Of a DNA stretch of 34,052 nucleotides, positions 7,864-15,963 are shown one piece after another. The stretch's first letter is position 1. Each line of letters begins with the position of its first letter. This DNA comes from Magnetococcales bacterium. GTDB taxonomy: Bacteria > Pseudomonadota > Magnetococcia > Magnetococcales > JADFZT01. Location: positions 1,523-35,574 of the forward strand of contig JADFZT010000052.1 of NCBI GenBank assembly GCA_015232395.1, read 5' to 3'. The position numbers and the translations under genes were made by a program. Under the pieces are notes generated by a model, which worked only from the letters and a program-made list of their open reading frames with translations, was not told where the DNA came from and ran no database searches.

Positions 7864-8888
7864 GGGTTGTTTTCCTGTTGTGGGTCAAACCAAAAAGGGC
7901 GGGTGCCAGCCAGGGTTTCCTCTTCATAATGCGCCCCGGCCACCTGCCAATCCCCACACCCCTGGCACAGCTCGGGCAGCTCCTGCCAGCGGTGTTCCCG
8001 GTGGAGCACCCGCAGCTTTTCGCCAAGAATCCCCCAAGCCTCTTTGACGGTCATCTCCCGAATGTTGCCCACCACAAAGCGTCCGTCATAGTCCACAGCA
8101 CAAGCAACCACCGTGCCGTCTTGATGGATGGCCATGGTGTTATTGGCCCAGGGGCAGGCAATGCGAAAATCGTCTCCATGGATGATGGTGTCACTGCGGA
8201 TCGATCCCTGAGCTCCCCACTCCAGCATGGGCCGCACCTTCACCTCCGCCCCCCGCTCCTGCCAATAGCGGCGATAGTCTTCCACCTCGTGGACATTTTC
8301 CTTCATGATGGAAAACTGTGCGGTAATCGATGGATAATCCTGCCCCCGCTCCAAGCGCCGGCGGCAAAGTTTTTCCACTGCGGGGTAAACCTTTGCCCAT
8401 TTGGCCGGTTTGCGGATTTTTTCAAAGGTCTCCTTGCTCAGGCCATCCAGGCTCAGGATAAATCGCTTGAGGGGAGAGTCGAGAATTTTTTCGATATTGT
8501 CCCAGCGATCCAGCAGGGTGCCGTTGGAGTTCAACACCAAATTTTCACACCCGACCTGATGGGCAAAATCCAGCCGCTGCCAGAGCTTGTCCTTGAGCAG
8601 AAAAGCCTCCCCGTAAAAGGTGGGCCACACCTCGCATTGGGGCATCTCTTGGGCCACTTCCGTGACGATTTTTTCCCAGAGATCCTGCGCCATGTGTTTC
8701 AATTCCCGGGTCATCTCCACATGGGCGCAGTGGCTGCATTTCAGATTGCAGTAAGAGGTGTTTTCCACCACCAACTGGGGGGGAAAGGGGTGCTCCACCA
8801 GGTCGCGCTCGATTTTGAGCAGCTCCTGGCGACGTTCAGGGTTGGATAGATGGGGGGTCAATCGGGAATAGTCCACCGGATCCCTCAT
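7860..8888 (-). CDS. radical SAM/SPASM-domain protein (first of pair, operon leader)
   Basis: A 342-residue protein with CNLKCSHC (Cys47, Cys51, Cys54) and the barrel strand NLVLNSNGTLL. Its C-terminal SPASM-type part has CPWANNTMAIHQDGTVVACA and CQGCGDWQ. It differs clearly from the next gene, so the pair is not a recent duplication. It is the first gene of the seven-gene operon. The ATG at 8886-8888 lacks a ribosome site, whereas a GTG four codons inside (8874-8876) is preceded by AGGG at good spacing, so translation may start there. The 725 bases upstream contain no gene and should hold the operon promoter, which I could not place. Confidence 0.85.
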   Translation of the reverse strand: MRDPVDYSRLTPHLSNPERRQELLKIERDLVEHPFPPQLVVENTSYCNLKCSHCAHVEMTRELKHMAQDLWEKIVTEVAQEMPQCEVWPTFYGEAFLLKDKLWQRLDFAHQVGCENLVLNSNGTLLDRWDNIEKILDSPLKRFILSLDGLSKETFEKIRKPAKWAKVYPAVEKLCRRRLERGQDYPSITAQFSIMKENVHEVEDYRRYWQERGAEVKVRPMLEWGAQGSIRSDTIIHGDDFRIACPWANNTMAIHQDGTVVACAVDYDGRFVVGNIREMTVKEAWGILGEKLRVLHREHRWQELPELCQGCGDWQVAGAHYEEETLAGTRPFWFDPQQENNP

Positions 8889-9613
8889 GGCAAAAGCCGG
8901 GGGGGCTGAAGAGTCCCCGCACTGGCTGGGAAGTCAACAGGAAAGAGTGCTCAAAACCGACAGGGATCGAGCCCCCTTTCCCAAACAGGCCACGCCGTTG
9001 AAAACAGATCCCGCGTAGCTTACGCATCCCAACCAGTTTATCACGTTTTGCCCAAAATCAGGATGGTGGATATGGGGCTTTAAAAAGAGAACGTGCTGCC
9101 GACAAAACAGGCCCGCCACAGCTTGCCCGCCTACCGGACTTTTTTTTCAGCTGGATCCACACCCTCCAAGGAATCATTGGGGGCCAACCGGCACCCTGGA
9201 AAGAGGAATCATCGGAGTCCAACCGACGCTCTGAAAAACCGATCCTTCAAAACCCTTTCAACAATCAAACAACATATTCTACAAATAGTGACGTTCCCCA
9301 ACGCCACCCCCATTCCACCATCAACATGTCGGAGAGCGGGCAGTCGATAAAAATCGGTTTTCAACGCAACATGTCAGCAATGAATAACCACGATCAATCA
9401 AATACATACTCATTATCGGACAGAAACAGTGGACATTCCACCCCAAAACCCATTTTTTTTTCGGTACTGGTTACAAAATGTTTGGAAATTTCGGTCTCAT
9501 GAGATATTCCTGTTACATGTACCATTTATAATCGCCTGCTGAAAATCAGTATTCACCCGGCATGGGAGGCTATCCCCCAACAGTTCATTTTTTTCAATTA
9601 TCCCAAGGTTGCC
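8889..9613. other. 725-base divergent intergenic region
   Basis: No convincing gene on either strand. It separates the minus-strand glycan operon from the FHA-phosphatase gene and should carry promoters for both. A degenerate 35-bp tandem pair lies at 9168-9237. The right half (about 9240-9610) is AT-richer; a TATAAT lies at 9527-9532, about 80 bases before the phosphatase gene, but no good -35 partner is visible. Confidence 0.6.
9168..9237. repeat. two degenerate 35-bp tandem repeats
   Basis: Copies at 9168-9202 and 9203-9237 share GGAATCAT, CCAACCG and flanking purines at a constant offset of 35 bases, with about ten mismatches. The function is unknown; the unit is not related by eye to the 35-bp repeat at 23570-23639. 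Confidence 0.5.
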
Positions 9614-11065
9614 ATGTCCCCTACCCTCAGCCCCGCAGATGTTGGTTTTTTTCAAAAACTCAAGACAGTTTTTGTTCGTCCCAAGACTTATGAGCTGGAC
9701 GATCTCCCTTGCGAAATCCACCTCATGGGAGATGAGATCAAGATTCCCCACAACGATCTGCCCATCCGGCTCCATCTGGGGCGGGAAAAGCGGGGCAAGA
9801 CCTTGTGGCTCTACCCTGAAAATCCATTGGATCTTGAAAATGTACCGGCTGAAAACAATTTTCTCATCTTTGACCCGGAACGCTATTTTTCAGAGTCCAG
9901 TGGCTTTATTCGGCTGGAGCCGGGTGAATCCGTGGTGCTGGGGCGAAAAAACAAACAGCAACAGGCCTTCTTTCACTTTCCCCGCACCGTCTCCCACCGC
10001 CACCTGACGGTCTGTCACGGGGGAGATTCGTTCGTCTTCAAGGATCTGACCAACGATTCCGGCACCTACATCGCCCCCCTGGGAGATCAACTGGAAGAAG
10101 AGCTGGCCGCCTCCAAACGCTTGAGCCGTCTGGCGCGGATCCGGGATATTTTTGGCGGCCCCATTGAGCTTTTACCAAATGCAAAGGCCCTGGACCTCAT
10201 CCGTCAGGTCAACACCATCCTGGAGACCGAAGCGAGCCGCCCCCTGGATGATCGGGGCTGCCCCGGGGGCATGGTCACCCCTCCGGAAGGCATCTCTCCC
10301 CTCATCATCGGCGATCTCCACGGTCAGGTGGACAACCTGCTCAAAGTCTTAAGCGAAAACCATTTCCTGGAACGGCTGGAATCGGGTGAGCTGTATGTGG
10401 TGCTACTGGGGGATGCGGTCCACTCGGAGATCGACGGCTGCCTGGAGGAGATGGAAGACTCCATGCTGATGATGGATCTGATCTTCAAGCTGAAGGTGCG
10501 CTTTCCCCACCAGATTTTCTATCTGCGGGGCAATCACGACAGCTTTTCCTCGGAAGTGTGGAAGTGCAACATTCCCCAGGGGGTGGTGTGGGAGCAGCAA
10601 ATCCGCAAAAAACGGGGAGCGGCTTACAAGGAAGAGATGGATAAAATGTACGAGCAGCTGCCGTGCGTGGTCTGCTCCGATCAGTTCGTCGCCTGCCACG
10701 CCGCCCCGCCCAAGGCCCATGTCACCCAAGAGCTGCTCATCAACACCTACCGCTATCCGGGCTTGGTGAAGGAGATCATCTGGAATCGCCTGCGCCGCCC
10801 CAACTATCCGGCAGGCTACACCAAAACCGACGTGATGCGATTTCGCAAAGGGGTGGGCGTAGCCCCTGAAACCCCCTTCATCGTCGCCCATAACCCCCTG
10901 TCACGGGATGTCAGCGTCTGGATGGATGTGGGTGAAATCAAAGACCATCACATTGTTTTCAGCGGTCTGGTCCATCAGGTGAGCGTTTTCAGCCCCATCA
11001 AAGGCAAACTCGTCCCCTTGATCTACACCACCGAACCCTTGATTGACCTGGTCAACCGGCTGTAA
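9614..11065 (+). CDS. FHA domain fused to PPP-type metallophosphatase
   Basis: A 483-residue, apparently soluble protein. Residues about 90-160 form a forkhead-associated domain, shown by the phosphothreonine-binding marks GRK (110-112), SHRH (127-130) and NDSGTY (147-152). Residues about 225-475 form a PPP-family phosphatase, with GDLHG (233-237), GDAVH (266-270, where classic PPP enzymes have GDxVDRG), GNHD (306-309), His362 in ACHAAP and His426 in VAHNP, enough for a two-metal site. The likely role is dephosphorylation of a phosphoprotein recruited through the FHA domain, or of the site the FHA domain recognises. No partner Ser/Thr kinase lies in the window. ATG follows AAGG (9605-9608). 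The N-terminal 85 residues are unassigned. Confidence 0.82.
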   Translation: MSPTLSPADVGFFQKLKTVFVRPKTYELDDLPCEIHLMGDEIKIPHNDLPIRLHLGREKRGKTLWLYPENPLDLENVPAENNFLIFDPERYFSESSGFIRLEPGESVVLGRKNKQQQAFFHFPRTVSHRHLTVCHGGDSFVFKDLTNDSGTYIAPLGDQLEEELAASKRLSRLARIRDIFGGPIELLPNAKALDLIRQVNTILETEASRPLDDRGCPGGMVTPPEGISPLIIGDLHGQVDNLLKVLSENHFLERLESGELYVVLLGDAVHSEIDGCLEEMEDSMLMMDLIFKLKVRFPHQIFYLRGNHDSFSSEVWKCNIPQGVVWEQQIRKKRGAAYKEEMDKMYEQLPCVVCSDQFVACHAAPPKAHVTQELLINTYRYPGLVKEIIWNRLRRPNYPAGYTKTDVMRFRKGVGVAPETPFIVAHNPLSRDVSVWMDVGEIKDHHIVFSGLVHQVSVFSPIKGKLVPLIYTTEPLIDLVNRL

Positions 11066-11170
11066 AAAATCGAATCATGGCAACCGACTGCAAAAAAGAT
11101 GGGAACCAATCACCCTGTTTCAGCCACCAATACTTAAAGTCGGCAACCCTTGACAGAACAAATTTTTTGA

Positions 11171-11199
11171 TTGACACAGAGAAAATTCGTCTGTATTCT
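11171..11199 (+). promoter_or_regulatory. near-consensus sigma-70 promoter of the small peptide gene
   Basis: TTGACA at 11171-11176 and TATTCT at 11194-11199 are separated by exactly 17 bases. An inverted pair ACAGA (11176-11180) and TCTGT (11190-11194) sits between and over the boxes, a possible operator. Two more TTGACA hexamers flank it at 11150 and 11199. Transcription would start near 11206, just ahead of the ribosome site. Confidence 0.72.
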
Positions 11200-11226
11200 T
11201 GACAGAGACAGGAAGGAGAATGTGCC

Positions 11227-11325
11227 ATGAAAACCAAAAAAATCTTAGCCGCTCTTTCAGCGCTTGTACTTGCCAGCCTACCGTCTCTGGCAATGGCCAC
11301 GGCCATGCTGATGAACGGGCTGTAA
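11227..11325 (+). CDS. 32-residue secreted-peptide-like small protein
   Basis: ATG at 11227 is preceded at ideal spacing by GGAAGGAG (11211-11218) and by a near-consensus promoter. The product starts MKTKKILAALSALVLASL and ends AMATAMLMNGL before TAA. That is a positively charged N-terminus, a hydrophobic core and an AMA signal-peptidase site. Cleavage there would free a peptide of only about eight residues (TAMLMNGL). The gene is followed by a hairpin and T-run, so the whole transcript would be about 200 bases. Possible roles are a short secreted signal, a membrane microprotein or a leader peptide. The frame stays open beyond the TAA to 11583, so a nonsense-mutated longer secreted protein is the main alternative. 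I do not recognise a family. Confidence 0.6.
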   Translation: MKTKKILAALSALVLASLPSLAMATAMLMNGL

Positions 11326-11347
11326 TACCTCCCCTTTTGCGAAAACT

Positions 11348-11416
11348 GCTGCGCCAGCCACCACCACGCTCTGGTGGGGGCTGAGCAGCCCATGCCCCCT
11401 TCCACATTTTTTTTGG
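11348..11416 (+). terminator. imperfect hairpin plus T-run after the small peptide gene
   Basis: CAGCCACCACCA (11355-11366) pairs with TGGTGGGGGCTG (11372-11383) with one mismatch and a five-base loop. The stem is extended outward by GCTGC (11348-11352) and GCAGC (11385-11389). A run of eight T (11409-11416) follows after about 20 bases. The gap is longer than in a standard intrinsic terminator, so this may instead be a structured 3' end. Confidence 0.5.
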
Positions 11417-11463
11417 ACTGGAATTGGCGTCAGCCCCACCAGACCCCTGCCAGTCTGTTTTCA

Positions 11464-13152
11464 TTAAAATCCTGCCAACCGTTTTTCAGCAGCCCGAATG
11501 TGATCCTTGATATCACGCATCACTATTCGATCGTAGGCGTTGTTAAAAACAAGTTCACCATTATTCTCCAAACGAATTCTTAAATGCAACACATCCAATG
11601 CATCATAAAAATAGGATCTAGCCAGCTTGGTATCCTTTTTTGAATCATACCCGAACCCAAACAAAACAAACCCCATAGTATCCAAAACAGCTGGCCTACT
11701 TCCCTGCAACTGTTGATTCCCAACCATCTCATTGATTGTTTTTATGTTTTCCTTGGCAAATTTTTTGGCCAGGTAGCGGTTGGACATGTCCATGGCAGAC
11801 ATAAATGCAAACCCATTCCTCCCGATTACCTTTGAGTAAACATATCTTTCTTTCAAAGACGCCAGCTGATCATCATCCTTACAAAGTTTGCTTTTAGAAC
11901 AATTTTCAAGCTCCACCAAAGCTGATTCTGCTTTTTTTATAATCCCATCATAAAAAGGAATGATTTCCTCAAAAGAGTAAAGATAGGTCCTTGTCTCCAT
12001 AATATTTGCAATCAGAAACTCATGATTCAAATTTCTTATTGTTGGATCAGATCCCAGCAAAAACTTGAAGGCATGATTTTGTTCATACCCTTCGCCCAGA
12101 ATCCACTCTAACATCGCCAAAAACAGATGGACATATGAGTCCTTATCCGCCTGTTTTCTCAATTCTTTCAAATTCATGATAGCGCTGGTCTCAGCGATCG
12201 GGCAAGAAGCTCCGGAAAGAGGAGGAGAGGCACCCATTCTGGCAATTTTCTTAAGCAGATTTTCTATACTGGCTGGAGCGCCCTGGTCTTCTTTAAAAAC
12301 AGACTCCACCCCTTCTCCAACCTTACCTCCATGACCTTCCCCACCCCCATGCTCACCACTTTCCAACCTCTCTTGCCACTTTTCATCAAACAGGTAACGT
12401 CGCAACTCTACACTAATTCTCCGCATATTATCTTTAAGCTCTACCAGCCCACCTTCTTTATAGGGCCTCTTTTTTACCTCAGAAACAATCGGCGCAATAA
12501 ATCTATTAAAAAAATGATAGGAAACACACAGCCTTTTAATCACACCCCCCACATCTTGGCCGCCATTCAGTTTTCTTTTGATATTATAATAATAAATGTC
12601 ATTCTGGATCGCCTTACCCATACTCCCCAACATATAAGGCATTTGTTGATCCAACAATTCTTTCCGACCTTCCAAGGACAACTCATAATTTGGCCTGACT
12701 GGATTTTGCTGACCTCTACTGAAATGCATATTACCTACTGATTCCACTCGACTGATCAAATCGTCAAAATAGGGTGCAACGGCAGCAATAATGATTATTA
12801 CCGGAAGAGTGGCAAGCTTTAGGTATCCCCAATCCACGATCCTAGTCCATGATTCATCAGTGACGACAAACCATACGGCAATGCCGAAGACTATCCCCAA
12901 ATAGACACGGATAGCTTCCTTGCCACCAACAGCGATCATGGCGATGGAAAGCCATTCCTGATTAAAATAGCCACTGAAAGCGACGGAAATAACGACGAAC
13001 GAAACAAGCGCTACGAGGACAATCAGGAGAAGGAACAGACAGATAAACCGGCCAATTTTATTGTTTTGGCAAAATCCAAACTGAAGTCCGGATTTATCCC
13101 ACAAAAAAACTGCCAGGAAAGAAAAAAAAGCCGCCGCAACGAAAATACCCAT
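11464..13152 (-). CDS. orphan membrane protein of unknown function, four predicted helices and large soluble domain
   Basis: A 562-residue protein I cannot place in a family. Four hydrophobic segments lie in the first 130 residues (about 2-18, 33-60, 82-100 and 111-128), followed by about 430 soluble, helix-rich residues with many charged and aromatic positions. A Gly-rich linker with a GEHGGGEGHGG stretch lies in the middle, and the C-terminal 100 residues (KLARSYFYDALDVLHLRI and following) resemble TPR-like helices, but weakly. A ribosome site GGGGGAG precedes ATG 13150-13152. The gene is visibly richer in A and T than its neighbours and uses many AT-ending codons, which suggests acquisition by transfer. 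It stands alone, converging on the small peptide gene. Confidence 0.75.
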   Translation of the reverse strand: MGIFVAAAFFSFLAVFLWDKSGLQFGFCQNNKIGRFICLFLLLIVLVALVSFVVISVAFSGYFNQEWLSIAMIAVGGKEAIRVYLGIVFGIAVWFVVTDESWTRIVDWGYLKLATLPVIIIIAAVAPYFDDLISRVESVGNMHFSRGQQNPVRPNYELSLEGRKELLDQQMPYMLGSMGKAIQNDIYYYNIKRKLNGGQDVGGVIKRLCVSYHFFNRFIAPIVSEVKKRPYKEGGLVELKDNMRRISVELRRYLFDEKWQERLESGEHGGGEGHGGKVGEGVESVFKEDQGAPASIENLLKKIARMGASPPLSGASCPIAETSAIMNLKELRKQADKDSYVHLFLAMLEWILGEGYEQNHAFKFLLGSDPTIRNLNHEFLIANIMETRTYLYSFEEIIPFYDGIIKKAESALVELENCSKSKLCKDDDQLASLKERYVYSKVIGRNGFAFMSAMDMSNRYLAKKFAKENIKTINEMVGNQQLQGSRPAVLDTMGFVLFGFGYDSKKDTKLARSYFYDALDVLHLRIRLENNGELVFNNAYDRIVMRDIKDHIRAAEKRLAGF

Positions 13153-13542
13153 ATGACTCCCCCACGTTCATATTTTTAAACGCGATCATGCAGCTCTGTT
13201 TTAGCCACCCGAATGGATCACATGTTTGATGATTGCAGGGAATAACTCAAGGCAAATCAGTCCACAACAATGATTCTTTGGTGTTTTTTTCGCCCCAACC
13301 TACAGCGAGGGAAAGACTCCCAGCCGATCTCAAAAAAACGGCATCATCGGCCAAGTGGGGGGGCCATAGTGGCTCCAGTAGTGGGGGGCGTGGAGGAACC
13401 AATGGCCGGGACAGATGGGATATTGGGGGAAAAACAGAGGCACGTGGCGTTTCCTTATGTAGGAGGAGAAACCAGGCCCGCTCTCCGTCAGGCTTGGCAG
13501 ACTATTTTTTCAGACGATCCCTGCACCTTTCAGACGATCTCT
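13153..13542. other. 390-base intergenic region between two minus-strand genes
   Basis: No supported gene. It is G-rich on the plus strand around 13350-13440 and ends in a tandem repeat (13508-13567) that runs into the 3' end of the histidine kinase gene. The promoter for the orphan membrane protein should lie near 13160-13260, but I see no clear boxes. Confidence 0.55.
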
Positions 13543-13567
13543 TCACCTTTCAGATGATCCCTGTACC
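13508..13567. repeat. three 20-bp tandem repeats across the 3' end of the kinase gene
   Basis: Copies at 13508-13527, 13528-13547 and 13548-13567 have the form TTTCAGACGATCCCTGCACC with one to three changes each. On the minus strand the innermost copy encodes the last residues of the kinase, and its junction with the next copy supplies the TGA stop. Because 20 is not a multiple of three, gain or loss of a copy there could alter the C-terminus. Confidence 0.85.
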
Positions 13568-15879
13568 CTGGGTAGAATCACCCGGAATTCAGCGCCGTCA
13601 TCGATATTTTCCACCTCAATCTGCCCCCCCATCTGCCGCTCAACGATCATCTTGGCCATGTAAAGACCGATCCCGGTCCCCTGCTTTTCGCTCTTGGTGG
13701 TAAAATAGGGCTCAAAAATCCGCTCCACCGAATCGGGATCCACCCCGCCACCATTGTCCCGCACGATCACCACCGCCCCCCGCTCATCCTCCAGCAGCCG
13801 GATCACCACCTCGGGATCTTCCCGTGCGGTTTCCTGGAGCACATCCCGGGCGTTGGTGAGCAGTACCAGCATCACCTGGGAAAATTCGTTGGGAAAACCG
13901 TAAGCGTGGATGGCTTCGGTGGGGGGGAGATAACGCAGCAGAATACCGTGTTGGGAAAAGGCGATATCCACCAGAGAGAGGGTGTGGGCCACCACCCGGT
14001 CCGGCTCGAAGAGAACCCGCTCCTTGTTGGGACGGAAAAAATGGCGAAAATCATCAATGGTGGAAGACATCTTTTCGATGATGGAGCGCCCTTTGGCCTC
14101 CTGTTCGGTCATGAGTTCAGCGGTGAGATCGCCAAACTGAAAGGCATCGTTGAGGTTGGCTAGAATCAGGGAGAGGGCGTTGATGGGCTGACGCCACTGA
14201 TGGGCGATATAGCTGATCATCTCCCCCATGGCAGCCAGACGTGATTGCTGAATCAAAAGCAGGCTGTTGCGACGGTTTTCCTCTTCCAGACGGTGACGCC
14301 GGGTAATGTCCTGGATGGTGCCCACCATGCGCAGAGGCTTGCCGGCCTCATCCCGCACCACCTCCCCCAGCTGATAGATCACCCGCTCCCCCGACTCTCC
14401 ACCACCATCCATGCGGTGGACAATGTCCAACTTACCCCCATCTGGCGCCATCGCCGCCTCCAGGGCCTCGCTAAACAGGGAACGCTCGGCCTCGGGTATG
14501 GTATTGCAGAAATGCTCACAGCTTTGGGGAGCGGTCTCCGGGGTTACATCCAAAATCCGGAAGCTCTCCTCACTCCAGACCAGCCGGTCGCTGGGGATAT
14601 CCCACTCATAGCTGCCCACCTGGGCGACCTTTTGGGCCTGGGTCAAACCATCCCGGCTGATGCGGAGCATCTCCTCCATCTGCTTGCGGGGAGTGATGTC
14701 CATGGAAATGCGGCAGATGCCGAAGAGGTTTCCCGAAATATCAATCATGGGAAAGCTGTTGGAAATAAAGGTGAGGGTTTCCTCCTCAAAGGCAAAAGTC
14801 TGTTCCGTCTGGATGTGATCCATTTTGCGGACCACCTCCCGGTCAAGATCCTCGATAATTTCGGCGATCCCCTGGCCGAAAAGATCCGAAGCCTTACGAC
14901 CGACGGCGAGCTCCCGGTTCACACTGAACCTTTTTTCGAACTGCTTGTTGATCAACAGATATCGGCCATCCAGATCCTTGAGGCAGACCAGCACCATGGC
15001 GTTATCGAGGATGGATTGCAGCTGAATTTCACTCTCCCCCAGAAGGTGGAGGGCCTTGGAGAGAGAAGTTTCGATCTGCTTGCGTTCGGAAATATCCCGA
15101 AAAATACCCTGCACCAGACGATCATCACCGATACTGAAAACCGTAGAGGAGACATCCACCGGCACCTTGGCGCCGTTGGGACGCACAATCTTGAATTCCC
15201 GATTAAACTGTCGCCCCTGATAGGGCTGATTGCGCAGCAGATCCCGATATTGTTCCGCCTCTTCAGGGGGATAAAGATCAACCTGGAGGCGTCCGATGAG
15301 TTCCTCCAGGGGGCGCTTCATCAGGCGAGCCGCCGCCTGGTTGGCGTCGATAATCTCGTCGGTCTCCCCATGAATAAGAAAAATGGCATCCTGGGAGTGC
15401 TGAAACAGATTGCGATAACGCTCTTCGCTCGCCTTCAGACGGGTTTCCAGACTGCGGTGGTGCTGCCGGGCCAGATAGAGGCTGGTGTGGTGGCGCAGGC
15501 GGGCAATCATCTCCACCTGATCGGGCAGCTTGATGAGATAGTCGTTGGCCCCCAGAGAAAAACATTGGGCCTTCAGGGTGGGATTATCCCGCACCGTGAG
15601 CATGATGATAGGCACCCGGCGCATCCCGGCCACCCCCCGAAAATGGCGCAAAAGCTCCAGGCCATCCATACCCGGCATCACCATATCCATCAACACCACT
15701 GCCGGGTCCACCTCCCTGGCCTGCTCCAGAGCCTCTTCGGGATTTTGGCAATAGAAGAGTTCAAAACCGGGTTGGCTCTCCAGCATCCGACGGATCAACA
15801 CCTCGGTGATCTTTTGGTCATCGACCAAAAAGACCCGCACCAACTCTTTTTTGGGCTTTTTATTTAAATTCGGATCCAT
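13543..15879 (-). CDS. hybrid sensor: response-regulator receiver, three PAS domains, histidine kinase
   Basis: A 778-residue cytoplasmic protein with no membrane segment. The N-terminal receiver (about 14-130) has Asp20/Asp21, phosphoacceptor Asp65 in LMDMVMPGMDG, Thr95 and Lys117. Three PAS/PAC units follow (about 150-268, 282-402 and 410-528), each ending in a 'DIS/DIT' PAC motif. The kinase has His560 in YIAHQWRQPINALS, then N-box Asn676 in LLTNARD, G1 DNGGGV, F-box FEPYFTTK and G2 GTGIGLYMAK. The receiver-first order implies that the protein is itself a phosphorelay target and passes the signal on to its own kinase. No cognate response regulator is adjacent. An AAGG lies eight bases before the ATG. 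The last codons fall in a 20-bp repeat array. Confidence 0.92.
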   Translation of the reverse strand: MDPNLNKKPKKELVRVFLVDDQKITEVLIRRMLESQPGFELFYCQNPEEALEQAREVDPAVVLMDMVMPGMDGLELLRHFRGVAGMRRVPIIMLTVRDNPTLKAQCFSLGANDYLIKLPDQVEMIARLRHHTSLYLARQHHRSLETRLKASEERYRNLFQHSQDAIFLIHGETDEIIDANQAAARLMKRPLEELIGRLQVDLYPPEEAEQYRDLLRNQPYQGRQFNREFKIVRPNGAKVPVDVSSTVFSIGDDRLVQGIFRDISERKQIETSLSKALHLLGESEIQLQSILDNAMVLVCLKDLDGRYLLINKQFEKRFSVNRELAVGRKASDLFGQGIAEIIEDLDREVVRKMDHIQTEQTFAFEEETLTFISNSFPMIDISGNLFGICRISMDITPRKQMEEMLRISRDGLTQAQKVAQVGSYEWDIPSDRLVWSEESFRILDVTPETAPQSCEHFCNTIPEAERSLFSEALEAAMAPDGGKLDIVHRMDGGGESGERVIYQLGEVVRDEAGKPLRMVGTIQDITRRHRLEEENRRNSLLLIQQSRLAAMGEMISYIAHQWRQPINALSLILANLNDAFQFGDLTAELMTEQEAKGRSIIEKMSSTIDDFRHFFRPNKERVLFEPDRVVAHTLSLVDIAFSQHGILLRYLPPTEAIHAYGFPNEFSQVMLVLLTNARDVLQETAREDPEVVIRLLEDERGAVVIVRDNGGGVDPDSVERIFEPYFTTKSEKQGTGIGLYMAKMIVERQMGGQIEVENIDDGAEFRVILPRVQGSSER

Positions 15880-15963
15880 AGGGATGCCTTAAGCTCTCCT
15901 GCCCCTGGTGGTTGGCTACATTGGACCTAACAATAAAGAGGGCCTGCTTCAGCAGGGACCGAA

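Noticed and set aside
8889-9613. Small proteins in the divergent spacer, such as an 85-codon frame at 9093-9350
   Set aside because: No ribosome site, no motif, and composition unlike coding DNA.
11323-11325. Programmed readthrough or recoding of the TAA
   Set aside because: TAA is not used for selenocysteine or pyrrolysine, and the downstream stretch forms the terminator-like hairpin; kept only as a possible nonsense mutation.
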